From: Entonaema liquescens
Lineage: Eukaryota > Ascomycota > Sordariomycetes > Xylariales > Xylariaceae
DNA length: 64,000 nucleotides
Reading direction: 5' to 3'
Assembly (NCBI GenBank): GCA_902805475.1
Contig: CADCSX010000003.1
Span: 3,410,001 to 3,474,000 of the forward strand
Shown: piece by piece, positions 23,694 through 36,175 of the stretch
Layout of the letters: each line of letters begins with the position of its first letter
How positions within the stretch are numbered: the first letter of the stretch is position 1
Program-made: the position numbers and the translations under genes
Notes under the pieces: generated by a model
The model's input: the letters and a program-made list of their open reading frames with translations, nothing else
Told to the model about the DNA's origin: nothing
Databases searched by the model: none

Positions 23694-25259
23694 GATGGCC
23701 GACCCCTCTACATATAAAATGAATTCTACGCTAGAAATAAATTTTCCCCGGCATTGAGCAATCGAGAAAAAGGCGAAGTGGGAATTCTAGACGATGGCGA
23801 CAACACAACTAAAACATATCTAAGGTAGTTCAGACCCCGAATGTGGAACTTTTTATGGCCCCGCAAATGCAATTAGTCCGTCATTCACTGCAATCACGCA
23901 ATCGCTTTAGCCTTGACTCTTTCCTAAACTCTGCCAATAGCCATTGACACTTTGTCAGAAAACGCCATCTTCGGCCAACCATATCCCCGGGTTGTACCTC
24001 GCATCATCTCGAACCGGTAATCGGGCAACCCCATATTTTAACGACCAATCATCTTCAACCTTTTAGCCGTCTACGCCAAGGGGCCGATAGCCGCACACAT
24101 ATTCAACTCCTTGAAGTTGCTATTAAGAAAACATTCGAGCATCACACCAATTACTTATCATGTATTAGACATTCTTTAACATTTGAGTTTTGCATTCCCC
24201 GGTAGTCATTCCGGCATTAGTCATGGGTGTTTCCGTTTGCTGCCGTCTTACTTATAGTTTATTGCCGATAGCCGTAACATTATACAGAACACTTGTAAGC
24301 GTTCATATACATATGATACACAATTATAAATGTAGGACCATTGAGGGTTATATTTATACATGTCACTCCCGAATTAATCTCACGGGGAGTTTTTCATTAT
24401 TATTAGTCTGTTCGCATTTTCTCTATTATGCTTTCAGTAATGATTGGTAGTAGTGGTAGGTAGTAGTGGTAGTAGTGGTAGTAGTGGTAGTAAGCAATGT
24501 GCTATCAAGCCCGAATCACGGGTATATAAAAGTCTTGGGAAGCTTGAGCCATAATTTGATTTCAAAATTACACATGATACCCAATTGAATTATTAGTGGA
24601 AAGCCCGATGAACCAAAGACCGAAAGAATCTCGGCGTGGGTGAAAATCGGCGTTTAGTGTCTTGGGGTATAGGTATAGGTATAGCGTAACTGGGGTGATG
24701 GCAACAACATGATACGTTCCGGATCTAAAGTCTATGTATATTACGTATTCAAGGTAATTAGCGAGTTAAAAGACGATATGGGTAGCAGTTTGGAAAATGA
24801 TCGGATTGGAAGAAAATATTCAAAGATCAAATATCAATCGATAACTATTCTGGCTTCAGAGGCGAGTTCTTATTGCTAGCTACCTATTCATTACTATAGA
24901 AGTGTGGAAGCACCTGAAGCCACAGGTCCCCTACATGTTGAGCCTCACGGCTGACTCAGCCCTCGTGAGATCCGGAGATCGGGCAAGGTCCCTTAATGTT
25001 TCCTTGTACCCCTGCCCGCACTCACGTCATGGGCAGCAGCCGGGCAAGTGGCACCACCACCACTAACCACCACGGGAAGACATCGTGACGGTGGGGCTCC
25101 GAGCTTTAATTCAAATATACATTTTGTTCAACGGGGAAAAAAAAAAACTCAAAACCCAACTGTCAATCAATCAATTGGAACTAACATTTTATGATATAAA
25201 AAGAGTTCTTACAATCTATTTACTTTCTGGTGGCTTTGTTTGTCTCAACCCGGGGTTTC
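23694..25259. other. Divergent intergenic region, sulfite reductase / ribose-5-phosphate isomerase
   Basis: Shared promoter region of two divergently transcribed genes. It carries a TAGTGG microsatellite (24445-24493), a short GGTATA run near 24667-24685 and a CAC-rich, C-rich stretch at about 25010-25075 upstream of the isomerase. No gene recognised. Confidence 0.6.
24445..24493. repeat. TAGTGGTAG microsatellite
   Basis: About five imperfect copies of a TAGTGGTAG unit in the divergent promoter region. Confidence 0.85.
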
Positions 25260-26312
25260 ATGAATCCGTTGTTCCCGCGGGCTGTCGCAAGTGCATCTAC
25301 CCGAATCCATCTCACCAATCCAAGTGCGGTATTTAGAAACTACCTTCTCGCTCTTGTATTTTCCTCCCCTAGTAAAAATACGCAACACAGAGCGAATTAC
25401 CATACGTCACTCGGTTATCCAACAGCCTATCTAAAGACGCAAAGAAATCGGAGAACAATGGCGTCGGCAGCAACTCCCGTCAATCTCATCGAATCCGCTA
25501 AGCGGGCCGCATGTCGGCAGGCTGTAGCGGACCACTTCAGCCCGACTTTCACGTACGTCGGCATCGGAAGCGGTAGCACCGTGGCCTACGTGGTGGAGGC
25601 CATCGCGGAGCTAGGCCCGTCCGTAACCGGCAAGATGAAGTTCGTGCCGACGGGCTCGGGCTCGACAGCGCTGATCCGCAACGCGGGGCTCTCCGTGCTA
25701 CAAGTGCCGGATCTATTGTTAGAAATCGGCTTCCAGCCCGACTCCGCAGACCACCAGCCTATTGACATCTACTTCGACGGCGCGGACGAGGTCGACGCCG
25801 AGCTCAACTGCATCAAGGGCGGCGGTGCCTGCCACTTCCAAGAGAAACTCGTCTCTCGCCTGTCCAAGTCCTTCATCTGCGTCGCGGATAGCCGCAAGAA
25901 GGTTGACCGTCTCCTGACGAACTGGGCGTACATCCCTGTCGAGGTATCCCCCATGGGCGGCGAGTATGTGCGCCGCGAGCTGCTGCGTCTAGGTAGCACT
26001 GATCCTAAGATCCGAGTTTCGGGCCCCACCTTCATCCGCACTATCACGGATAATCACAACCATATAATCGACGCGCCGTTCCCGACGCTACTACTGAATA
26101 GCGAGGCTGACAAGCTGGACCCCGCTAAGGGGCTCTGGACACCGGATGCGCTATTGGCACGGATCAAGAAGATCTTTGGTGTTCTCGAAGTGGGCATTTT
26201 CTCTGGACTGAACGGCCCGCAGGTAGCACAACTGAGCACGGACATAGAGGGGGTAAAGCCCGTGAAGGCATACTTTGGTACGCCCGATGGCAAAGTAGAG
26301 ACACTAGGATAG
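25260..26312 (+). CDS. Ribose-5-phosphate isomerase A type
   Basis: Interconverts ribose-5-phosphate and ribulose-5-phosphate in the non-oxidative pentose phosphate pathway. Family motifs: GIGSGSTVAYVVEAI (phosphate loop), IDIYFDGADEVDAELNCIKG (catalytic Asp region), KGGGACHFQEKLV, FICVADSRKK and PVEVSPMG. Single exon. Two starts are possible: the ATG at 25458 (ACAATGGCG) gives the normal cytosolic length, while the in-frame ATG at 25260 adds 66 residues rich in Arg, Ser and Thr with no Asp or Glu, like a mitochondrial presequence. I list the longer form but consider 25458 the likelier main start. The stop is TAG at 26310-26312. Confidence 0.92.
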   Translation: MNPLFPRAVASASTRIHLTNPSAVFRNYLLALVFSSPSKNTQHRANYHTSLGYPTAYLKTQRNRRTMASAATPVNLIESAKRAACRQAVADHFSPTFTYVGIGSGSTVAYVVEAIAELGPSVTGKMKFVPTGSGSTALIRNAGLSVLQVPDLLLEIGFQPDSADHQPIDIYFDGADEVDAELNCIKGGGACHFQEKLVSRLSKSFICVADSRKKVDRLLTNWAYIPVEVSPMGGEYVRRELLRLGSTDPKIRVSGPTFIRTITDNHNHIIDAPFPTLLLNSEADKLDPAKGLWTPDALLARIKKIFGVLEVGIFSGLNGPQVAQLSTDIEGVKPVKAYFGTPDGKVETLG

Positions 26313-26734
26313 ATGTAGCGTCCGTGTTACGAGACCGGATAGTCCGGAAATGTTACAAAACTTGGTCTACATTCTACTATTACTTATATGGAGATAAAAT
26401 TTATTCAGGGTGGCTTCGAAGCATCTAAGAAAAAAAGTATTGAAAAGCTTACAGTAGTATGAAGGCACAAAGCATAGAGCTTACTTCAGACCATTTCGAC
26501 GGCGCTTGAATTGAAATATTGAAATCTGAAAAAGGTGATTACATATACTAAACGTCATACCTATAATGGTTTTGCTAATCTTCTTCTCGTTACTTTGCTT
26601 CGTAGGATGATTCGTATTATACAACATCTTTTGTTGATTCATTCGCTATGCACGGAAATATCCTGCCTGGCCTTCGCTTTCCCTCCGCGAGGCTAGGACT
26701 TCTCCTCTGACACCAGCACATTACTAGCACATTA
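26313..26734. other. Convergent spacer, isomerase / Rab6
   Basis: Holds two 3' ends. No gene or clear element beyond a short CACATTACTAG duplication just after the Rab6 stop codon (26717-26740). Confidence 0.6.
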
Positions 26735-27704
<970 letters not shown>

Positions 27705-28475
27705 GCTTGCGTCGGAGTTCTGCTAATCGTAGTATTGTTCGTTTGTGATAAAGATCAAGAGTTATCAGAAAGAGACTCGGCCCAATTTACCAGTTGAAAA
27801 GGCGTGGAGCTACAGGATGCTACGGATAATGAAACCGCAAGTCGAGTAATCGAAACGTGAGAACTGGAAGATGCCCTGCTTAAGACCGAGAAAAATAAAG
27901 AAGAAAGAAGGTGTGAATTAAAATTTTGCTGTGGGATTATTCACCGTGTATTTTGTTGCACTGTAAGAAGCGGTCGGAAAAGAAATCGACTTATTGAAGA
28001 GTTGTTCTTTCCCACCTCGCGTACAAAAGGAGGCGGTCCCTTTTCCCATATAACGAAAAATGCGCTTAGGCTTCGCAGCCTTAACAGATTGGTGGATTTG
28101 GCTTAGAAACTGGGGTCTGAATATGGGGCTGCGTTAATGGCTGTCGTTGGCAATCGATAGCATGCTCCAGTTGCTTAAAAGAGGAATGGCCGACATTCCG
28201 CCCCCAGTTAAGACTCGAGTCAATTGGCTTTACATTGAGTTTACCTAATCATTTAAGTGGAGACCGAGTCGGTAACCCTTGGAGCATATCGCATTTCTTA
28301 TCTTATCATATCAACTAAATCTCGACCCTGCATCTGTAAAAATTTCTTGGTTTGAGTAGCCCCACCAACAGAACGGAATCAACCAAGTCCGCTTTTGAGC
28401 CCTTCAACGATCCAACTGCCTACAATTTTTGTCTGTGATACTTTTTCCAATCGTTAATTATTATAGGCCACAAAC
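27705..28475. other. Bidirectional promoter region, Rab6 / Nop53
   Basis: Intergenic sequence between two divergently transcribed housekeeping genes; no ORF of note and no recognised binding site. Confidence 0.6.
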
Positions 28476-29849
28476 ATGCCAGTTATTCAGCCATTAAAGG
28501 GGTCGACTGAGGCCCCTGCGACTTACAAGCAGCCTTCAAGGAAAGGCAAGAAAGCCTGGAGGAAGAATGTTGATGTAACAGAGGTTGAGAAGGGTCTTGA
28601 TGAGTTAAACGAGGAAATCATCAAAGGGTTCGCACAATTTCCCTCTTTTACTTGTTCCTCTAAGCTAATGTCATGACCACACAGTGGTGTAATTGCTGAG
28701 CGACCCTCCGAAGAGCTCTTCGTTCTCGACACAGTAGGCGATGCTTCATTAGCGAAGAAATTCCCCAAGCATACTTCAAAGTCTCTGAAGGCCGATGAGA
28801 TTATTGCCTCACGCTCAGCCATTCCCGCCGTCTCGTTGCGGAAACGCCCAGGAGATAAGACCACTGATGGTATAATTCCAGCTAAGCGACCACGAAGGGA
28901 ATATGTCACACAGAAGGAGCTTGTGAGGTTACGCAAAGTAGCAGACGGTCTTCACGAGTCTACGATAGAAGTCGCAGACGCGTCTTTCGATCCATGGGCA
29001 GGGGAATCTAAGCCCGAGGCACCAGCAGTTATAGAGGACAAAAGAGATGACAAGAAAAAGGCGCCTAGATCTATCTCTAAGAAACCGATCTCGCTACTAG
29101 CGAGTGGGAAGATGCCCAAGGCTGTGCCGAAGCCTACCGGTGGATACAGTTACAACCCTGACTTTGCTGATTATGAAGCCCGCTATACGGAAGAATCCAA
29201 TAAAGCTGTCGAAGCAGAGCGTAAGCGCTTGCAAGCCGAAGAGGCAGAACGTCTTAAGGCCGAAGCCGCTGCTAGATCAGCTGCAGAGGCAGAAGCCGCA
29301 GAAGCCCGAGCGGAGTTGTCTGAATGGGATGAGGACTCGGAATGGGAAGGCTTCCAGAGCGGTGGCGAGGAACTTAAGGTCAGCACCAAACGACCGGGAC
29401 GCAAAACTCAGGCACAACGGAACAGAATTCAAAGGCGGAAGGAAGAAGAACGTCGACTCAAACACGAAGCTAAAACCAAGATCCGAAAAGCTCAGCTGGA
29501 AGAAATTAAACGGATTGCACAGGAGGTTGCGGAGCGTGAACACGAGCAGAATTTGGCACTTGCAAACCTCGAACAGAGCGATAGTAGCGCTGACGACAAT
29601 GATGATGAGCAACTTCGACGCCGTCAACTGGGTAAAATGAAGTTACCAGAGAAAGATCTTGAGTTGGTGCTTCCAGATGAATTAGAAGATTCTCTTCGCC
29701 GCCTAAAACCCGAAGGCAACTTGTTGAAGGACCGTTACCGGAGCTTACTCCTTAGAGGAAAGGTGGAAGCTCGAAGAAGGATACCCTTCAGGAAGCAGGC
29801 TAAGACTAAGCTCACAGAAAAATGGGCTTATAAGGACTTCAGCATTTAG
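28476..29849 (+). CDS. nop53: Ribosome biogenesis protein Nop53 (60S assembly)
   Basis: Nucleolar/nuclear factor that joins late pre-60S particles and recruits the exosome helicase Mtr4 for 7S pre-rRNA processing. Exon 1 is 28476-28627, then a 57-bp intron, then exon 2 28685-29849; 438 residues. N-terminal features are RKGKKAWRKNVDVTEVEKGL and RPSEELFVLDTVG, typical of the family. A long Ala/Glu/Arg-rich coiled-coil segment follows (about 29200-29560), then the conserved basic C-terminus (DRYRSLLLRGKVEARRR). The intron donor is the weak GTTCGC, but phase and the join GGVIAERPSEE support it; a CTAAT branch-like motif lies upstream of the acceptor. Confidence 0.92.
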
Positions 29850-30705
29850 AGTTACATATATACAATAGGGTATGAATACGAAGTATCCGTAAGGGTCCAA
29901 TTAATGACAAATAAAGGCAAATATTGTCGGCGGTACTCGGTGCTCTTCACCGGAGTCGCGGTGTTTTCGGTCCTATGAACATGCATTAGATGCGGAACGA
30001 GTTAGGTCAGATTAAAAACCAGCCAATACTATAAAGTTCCAATGCGCAAATTTCTAAGAACGAGCCCCTATCTCGTAGAAGATTCGACAACGACTCTTAC
30101 ATTCTATAGTATGTAAGCCTGTTATTAACAAAAAAATAAAAAATAAAAAATAAAAATCTTATAAAAGAAAGACAGGAAGAGTAACTCTCTTCCAACGTGC
30201 TATAAAATTGCATGAATCTTTAATTATCTCAAGTTTTATGGTGAAGCATCAAGGTTGGTATGCCATTTCTTCACTTTCGCCTTTTAGGTAAGAGTCCCAT
30301 CATAAGCGGTAAGGAAGAGCCGGGATGAAGCTTTTTGATGTGTTCGCTAATGCAATGCGGGTCCAGCCAAGCTTGAAATTCCCACGCTATTCGCAGCGTT
30401 GGTGACGGCGATCGGAGTCCCACTACAGCGGATATGACGCACTACATACACAATTATCCTATGTAACACAAGCAAGGACAAGTCGAACCAGGAAAGCACC
30501 GAAAAAGGCGAGAAAGCGAAAAAGGACATTTCCATTCCCATTCCTTCCTTCAGCAAAGTCGAATTTCTTCAGTTAGGCTCAATTCTTAAAAAGGTCCACG
30601 AGATTTGAATTATTATTTATTAATTCTACCAACCCGACATGTCGTTTTCATTCATATAGTCTCCATTATCTTTGTATAACTCAAATTGGTGAGAATCTAC
30701 AAAAG
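29850..30705. other. Intergenic region, Nop53 to NADH dehydrogenase
   Basis: Contains an A-rich simple repeat (TAAAAAA units, about 30128-30157). The minus-strand ORF at 30347-30556 shows no motif. The promoter of the NADH dehydrogenase lies at the right end. Confidence 0.6.
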
Positions 30706-32848
30706 ATGCCATCACAGCTAGGAGCTGCTAGAGCCCTCGCTTTACGCGTTGGCCGCCAGAGCTCTCCTAGCTATAGATTTACAACATCACCTCTACTAAG
30801 GCAAATAAGACCTACCCACGTTCGCCAATTCAATATACTATCCCGACCGAATTCTCCGAAACTAAATGACCCCTCCAAAGCCGTTCAATGGCTGTTCCCA
30901 TCGCGGCGCATTGTTCGCGGAATTTCTGGGAGACCCCTCCCACAAAGACGATCCGTAATCCTCAACTTCGCATATCGTACAGCTGCGATAATTGGCACGG
31001 GAATTGGGTTCATAGGGGTGCTATTTGCTGGCTTTTTCATATACGACGCGACAACTTATAAGGAATCCTCAGTTACTTTTGGCGATTGTCATGTGTCCGA
31101 GGCGGCACTAAAACCGCGTCGGGGAGGACCTAAGAACCTCCCCATCGTAGAAGCGCTTCTTGACGACGACGATAATGAGGAAGCAAGGAAGAGGAAGACG
31201 AAACCCCACCTCGTCATCCTGGGTGGCGGCTGGGGAAGCGTCGCACTACTGAAGCAGCTCAATCCTGAGGATTACCACGTTACCGTTATTAGTCCCAAAA
31301 ACTACTTTCTCTTCACTCCCATGTTACCATCTGCAACTGTCGGTACCTTGGAAATGCGAAGCTTAGTCGAACCCATTCGCAGGATTCTAACGAGAGTCGG
31401 TGGGCACTACCTCCGAGCCTCAGCCGAAGACGTCGAGTTTTCGCACAAATTAGTCGAAGTTTCGCAAATAGACTCTAGGGGAGAAGAGGTCAGGTTCTAC
31501 GTACCATATGACAAGCTTGTTATCGCAGTCGGGTCCGTGACGAACCCTCATGGGGTTAAGGGGCTTGAAAACTGCTTCTTCCTCAAAGATATCAACGATG
31601 CCCGCATGATCAGGAACCAAGTAATGAAGAACTTGGAGCTCGCTTGCCTCCCGACAACAGCTGATGACGAGCGCAAGAGGTTATTATCGTTTGTAGTCAG
31701 TGGTGGCGGGCCCACAGGTGTTGAATTTGCTGCTGAGCTGTTCGATCTATTAAACGAGGATTTAACCAAGAGATTCCCCGACTCCTACGGAATGAAATCT
31801 CGGTCCACTTAATACAGAGTCGAGGCCACATTCTTAACACTTACGACGAAGCGCTTTCCAAATACGCCGAAGATCGATTCGCTCGCGACCAAGTCGAGGT
31901 ACTCGTAAATTCGAGAGTTAAAGAGGTACAGAAAGATAAGATCATATTTACACAGAAGGCCGACGATGGCACAATTCTCACCAAGGAACTTCCTATGGGA
32001 TTTTGTCTATGGTCCACCGGCGTTTCGCAAGCTGAATTATGTCGGCGAATCGCAACGAAACTAGGACGTGTACAGAATAACCGCCATGCTCTTGAAACCG
32101 ATAGCCATCTCAGACTCAATGGCACCCCTCTAGGTGACGTCTATGCCATCGGTGATTGCTCGACTGTTCAAAATAATATTGCTGACAACGTCATCACCTT
32201 CCTACGCGGTCATGCTTTCAAGCTGGGCAAAGATCCCGAAACTGTAGAGCTTCACTTCAGCGACTGGCGCGACGTGGCATCTGACGTGAAGCGGCGGTTC
32301 CCACAAGCAGCAGCACACCTGAAGCGATTGGACAAGCTGTTTGCGCAGTTTGATAAGGACCAGTCAGGAACCCTAGACTTTGGGGAATTACGAGAACTAT
32401 TGAAACAAATAGATAACAAGCTAACATCGCTGCCGGCGACGGCGCAGCGCGCCAATCAGCAAGGCATTTATTTAGCTAAGAAGTTCAATAAGCTAGCGCA
32501 CAGTGCGCCTGGCCTGCGCGCTAACGACATCCGCGACGGCGATCTCGACGAAGCTTGCTACAAAGCCTTCGAATACCACCACCTCGGCAGCCTGGCCTAC
32601 GTTGGAAACAGCGCCGTGTTTGACCTCGGTGGCGGTTGGGGTGTTACTGGTGGCTTATGGGCCGTGTACGCCTGGCGCAGTGTATATTTCGCGCAGAGCG
32701 TGGGCGTCAGGACGAGGGTGCTAATGGCGATGGACTGGGCGAAGCGGGGTCTGTTTGGACGAGGTACGGAATTACTCTTCCCACGCCCCTCTTAACTCTT
32801 AATCCTTTATTTTCTACTAACGTGTCGATAGATCTTATGAGCTTCTAA
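30706..32848 (+). CDS. External alternative NADH dehydrogenase with EF-hand (NDE1-like), apparent 1-nt frameshift
   Basis: Rotenone-insensitive type II NAD(P)H:ubiquinone oxidoreductase on the outer face of the inner mitochondrial membrane. Exon 1 is 30706-32763, then a 68-bp intron, then 32832-32848 (ending DLMSF). The N-terminus is Arg/Ser-rich, followed by one membrane segment (AAIIGTGIGFIGVLFAGFFI). FAD-binding HLVILGGGWGSVALLKQL and NADH-binding VVSGGGPTGVEFAAEL are present. A canonical EF-hand loop, DKDQSGTLDFGE, lies at 32352-32387, as in the calcium-responsive Neurospora NDE1. The frame breaks at 31776-31779: after KRF, the family-like PRLLRNEISVHLIQSRGHIL is reached only if the CCCC run had a fifth C. 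With that base the CDS is 2076 nt (691 residues). No splice signals explain the shift. Confidence 0.92.
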
Positions 32849-33431
32849 ATGAACTATTCAGTAGAAGAGGGAGATAATCTCAGCCCGAGCTGAGGTAATA
32901 TGAGCTATATCTAAAGGGACCTTATGAATGGAGCGTTAGACTTGGGCCTTTCTTGGCGAGGATTCAAAATAGTATTATGGTCTTCACGAAGTAATATAGC
33001 TTAGAAGTTAAATCCCCCAAGGAGCCAGGACTAGTTGGTATTAATAAGGATGAGATATACCCACATTAGTTAGTTACTTCATGACGAGTATAGAACTGAG
33101 AGTCCTTCTTGGCCCACGAACCTTACGCGACGAGATTTCTATCAGTTTCCAGATGGTTCAAAACTTAGAAGCTTACTATCTAGATTTGACCTCATAACCA
33201 TATATTCTTCTCTGTGGCCTATTCATTTATAACATTTTGAAGAAGCTAAGTAGTATTTAAACATATTCTAGTAATGTTCTATAAATTCAACACCGATGTA
33301 AGTTTAGTGCTCTTGTTAACCCCATTCCCGACACATAACGAATGTCCTTTAATATATAGAACGCTCGTCTCCCAGTCTCATCGCAAGTTGATATCCCCAC
33401 AAACTCGCTTTCACAGGTTCAACCCGCGTCC
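32849..33431. other. Convergent spacer, NADH dehydrogenase / nuclease
   Basis: No gene recognised; a short plus-strand ORF at 33274-33492 runs into the antisense of the nuclease gene. Confidence 0.6.
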
Positions 33432-34574
33432 TTACATCCCACTGGCAGTCTCGAAACAGGGGAACCAACACTCGGTCTTCTCCTCGGTCTGAGAGACCTT
33501 GTCGACTTTGCAGAACCTCAGCGGCTGGCCGCTATTGGTAGCCGGGCCTCTGCCATCCCCGGTGCTTTCCGAGTCCCACGAGAAGTTGGGCTTGGGATAC
33601 TGGAACCCGATTTTCGTCCCGAGGACACCTGTTTTTGTTAGGGTTAGGGGGTTCGGTAGACCTTTTATCTCGCAGGTGCCTGTTGCGCCTTGGATGCTGC
33701 AGGACTTGGTCTGGGAGACGTCGTTTTTGTTCAGATGGTTGTAGAGCTGGATGTTCTTGAAGTTTCGGTCGCCGTCGCGCGTGAGTTCCACGCTGCATTG
33801 GAGCAGGTCCTTGTATGGCGTATCTTGGTAGCCATAGGCGTTATCCGTGGCGTGGTTGTAGTACGAGCTAATCTTGCCGCCCTGGTTCACTTTCTTCCTC
33901 ATCTCGAACTGGTAGCCGTCCTGGGTGCAGCTGGAAGGGTTTATGGTGCAATAGGGGACGCGGTTCTTGTCGGCCTTGCTGACGTCGAAGGTAACATGGA
34001 AGAAGTCGTCTCGGTCCATGGGTCCCTTGGGCCGGTTAGGATAGGGGCCTCCTTGATCGTGAATGAAGTTCCTAAGCTTTGACCCGAGTGAGCTGTTCTC
34101 GGTTGCTGGTACGCATCGAAGACTGTTCTTTGTTTGCTTCTGGGCGAATGGCGGCTGCTGAGAGAGAGCGGGTGGCCACTCGTCACAGTTCATGGTTCCG
34201 GCCGTCGACTGGTCGGCCCAGAATGTTTGGCTAAAGGGGTAATTGCCACAGACACTGCCGTCAGCTGTCTGGCAGCCAGACTCGACTCTGTTCTGTCCAC
34301 TTTCGGCGCGATTGTTAGCGCCGATGTAGGTAATTTTGTTTGTTCCTGGGTTGTTCTTATTCACGCATCTTACGTGCCAGCATGCGTTGTTGCAGGCACT
34401 TTCGGCGCCCGCGCAGTTGACATTGAATGTACCGAAGTCTCGGGGAGCACGACGGAAAAGACGGTTGTATCTACCAGGTGGTGAGGTCTGTTCTAAGCTA
34501 GTATTATGCTCAAGGCCGAAAATTCCAGGGACAAGAGCGGCTACAGCCCAGACACTCAACTTTGAGAGCCCCAT
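33432..34574 (-). CDS. Secreted NucA/NucB-type deoxyribonuclease-like protein
   Basis: Single exon, 380 residues from the ATG at 34574; the ORF extends 40 residues further upstream, but Met41 begins a good signal peptide (MGLSKLSVWAVAALVPGIFG). The region CNNACWHVRC, then MNCDEWPPALSQQ, then RCVPATENSSLGSKLRNFI resembles the NucA/NucB nuclease fold, where the CDE(Y/W)P and VP..EN segments form the active site. A cysteine-rich C-terminal half follows (TINPSSCTQDGYQFEMRKKV, CSIQGATGTCEIKG) that I cannot assign. Probably an extracellular nuclease for nutrient scavenging or interaction with other organisms; the role is inferred. The assignment rests on motif resemblance by eye. Confidence 0.75.
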   Translation of the reverse strand: MGLSKLSVWAVAALVPGIFGLEHNTSLEQTSPPGRYNRLFRRAPRDFGTFNVNCAGAESACNNACWHVRCVNKNNPGTNKITYIGANNRAESGQNRVESGCQTADGSVCGNYPFSQTFWADQSTAGTMNCDEWPPALSQQPPFAQKQTKNSLRCVPATENSSLGSKLRNFIHDQGGPYPNRPKGPMDRDDFFHVTFDVSKADKNRVPYCTINPSSCTQDGYQFEMRKKVNQGGKISSYYNHATDNAYGYQDTPYKDLLQCSVELTRDGDRNFKNIQLYNHLNKNDVSQTKSCSIQGATGTCEIKGLPNPLTLTKTGVLGTKIGFQYPKPNFSWDSESTGDGRGPATNSGQPLRFCKVDKVSQTEEKTECWFPCFETASGM

Positions 34575-35584
34575 TATATATATTTCAAGAAGTCGTTTTA
34601 AGAAGCTCGGAAAGATAGTCGATTTGTATGGTAATAGATTAGTTACTATGAAGGATAGATAGGAATGGCTACAGTGGTGTTCTATTCCTCTCATCTGCCC
34701 TCGACGACCTCCTGACTATATACCTAATCTTCCGAAGTACGAAATACTCTATCTATGCCATCGCTACATCTTTCTCGGGCGGCTTCTCCAAACTTGTTAG
34801 TATTGTTGACTATTCTTAGAAGATCTGAGTAAGAGTAAAGTAATACATATTGATTGAGCCATTTACTAACAGAGGCAGTTTTCTAAGGACATCGAACCTC
34901 CTATTACCAAAAAACAATAGAATGCAACTATTTTGAAGAGATCAACGCAGTTGAAGGGTTGGGACATGAGAATGTGCCCCTGAGCTTACCAACCTAGGCG
35001 ATCTTCAAGGCACAGCACCCTTCAAAGTATCCAGGTGAACAGTATTCTTGGTTTAAGCCTCAATAAACTCGCAAGGTCTGAATAATATTACGCCACCTAG
35101 CATTATGGATCTTACCAACATGATAATTTAATAATATGAGACTTTCAATGTGTAGTAACTGGGCAAACTTCTATATACCTATTAAATGCAATGAGGGATT
35201 ATAGTTTACAGGTGACATCGCAATATATTTCCCTGGCCCCAATGATCGTCGTAATAGGAAGTGCATTATCTAATAAAGCAACCGCACACTAACAACCAAC
35301 ATGACTCGTTCCAGTAATGTCTATAGATGATCAAGTATCTATAAAAATATTTTCAAGAACGCAAAAGGTAGTATACAGAACTTTAGGTATACCCTCACTG
35401 CCCGTTTGCTAATTAATATATGCTTCTGTACCATGACGTCAACTGACTTTATTCAATATTACATTTACAATGCAGGTAACTTGACAACACATAATTGTTG
35501 ATTCAGACTCGATTACATACCCAATTGAACTCTTCACATATCCAATATCAATCAATCCAAACACCAAATAGGCCCTCGATCTCA
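34575..35584. other. Divergent intergenic region, nuclease / small DUF gene
   Basis: A/T-leaning, no credible ORF. It should contain the promoters of both flanking genes. Confidence 0.6.
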
Positions 35585-36175
35585 ATGGCAGGCCCTATAC
35601 CACCTTACGCACTCTTCATTCTTACCGACGGCGTTGATGCTGATGTAAGTAAGACGATTCATCTCCGAATATATTCTTTATTAATCGGCGTCTAGTATCT
35701 CAGTGATGCGCTCACCCGGGCTTACAAAGGAAACTTTGAAGCTGCATGGGAACAGTGGGTTGCAACAGATAACTACGACGATGCACCCAAGAAGCTCGAA
35801 AACGCGTACCCTGAGGGGACCAAGGCACCTGTAGATGCCAATTTCCAGTCCCCTTTCATCGGCAAGACACCCGAGGACTGCGCGTTATGGTTACAAGACG
35901 CGCCCGAAGACGTAGCGCTCAGTCGCGAGTCCTTCTTGTTCATCGATCAGCTATCTAGGGAAGACGATGCGATACAGATTTGCCGTGTTCTGGAAGATGC
36001 GGAGAATGGGAAGCTTGATGTGGAATACTACCCGGTGCCTGCGGGCGAATCCACCATAGAGATAGCCACGGCGTCTGACCTCAAGTTTGACGAGAATTTG
36101 CAGAATTATCAGCGCAATCGGATGAGGGACGGGAAGCCGGATCGATCTAAGGGGGTACCATACGCTCGGGTTTAA
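35585..36175 (+). CDS. Small cytosolic protein, possibly DUF6924-like
   Basis: Exon 1 35585-35644, a 51-bp GT-AG intron, exon 2 35696-36175; 179 residues. The start at 35585 (TCAATGGC) is preferred over an in-frame ATG-like position at 35495 whose extra residues look like leader. It opens with YALFILTDGVDADYLSDAL and has an ESFLFIDQLSREDDAIQICR strand pattern; no signal peptide and no membrane segment. The 'ILTDG...FLFID' pattern recalls DUF6924 domains, but similarity is weak. Function unknown. It is divergently transcribed from the secreted nuclease. Confidence 0.7.

Noticed and set aside
33690..34484. Plus-strand ORFs of 116-130 codons
   Set aside because: Antisense shadows of the secreted nuclease gene.
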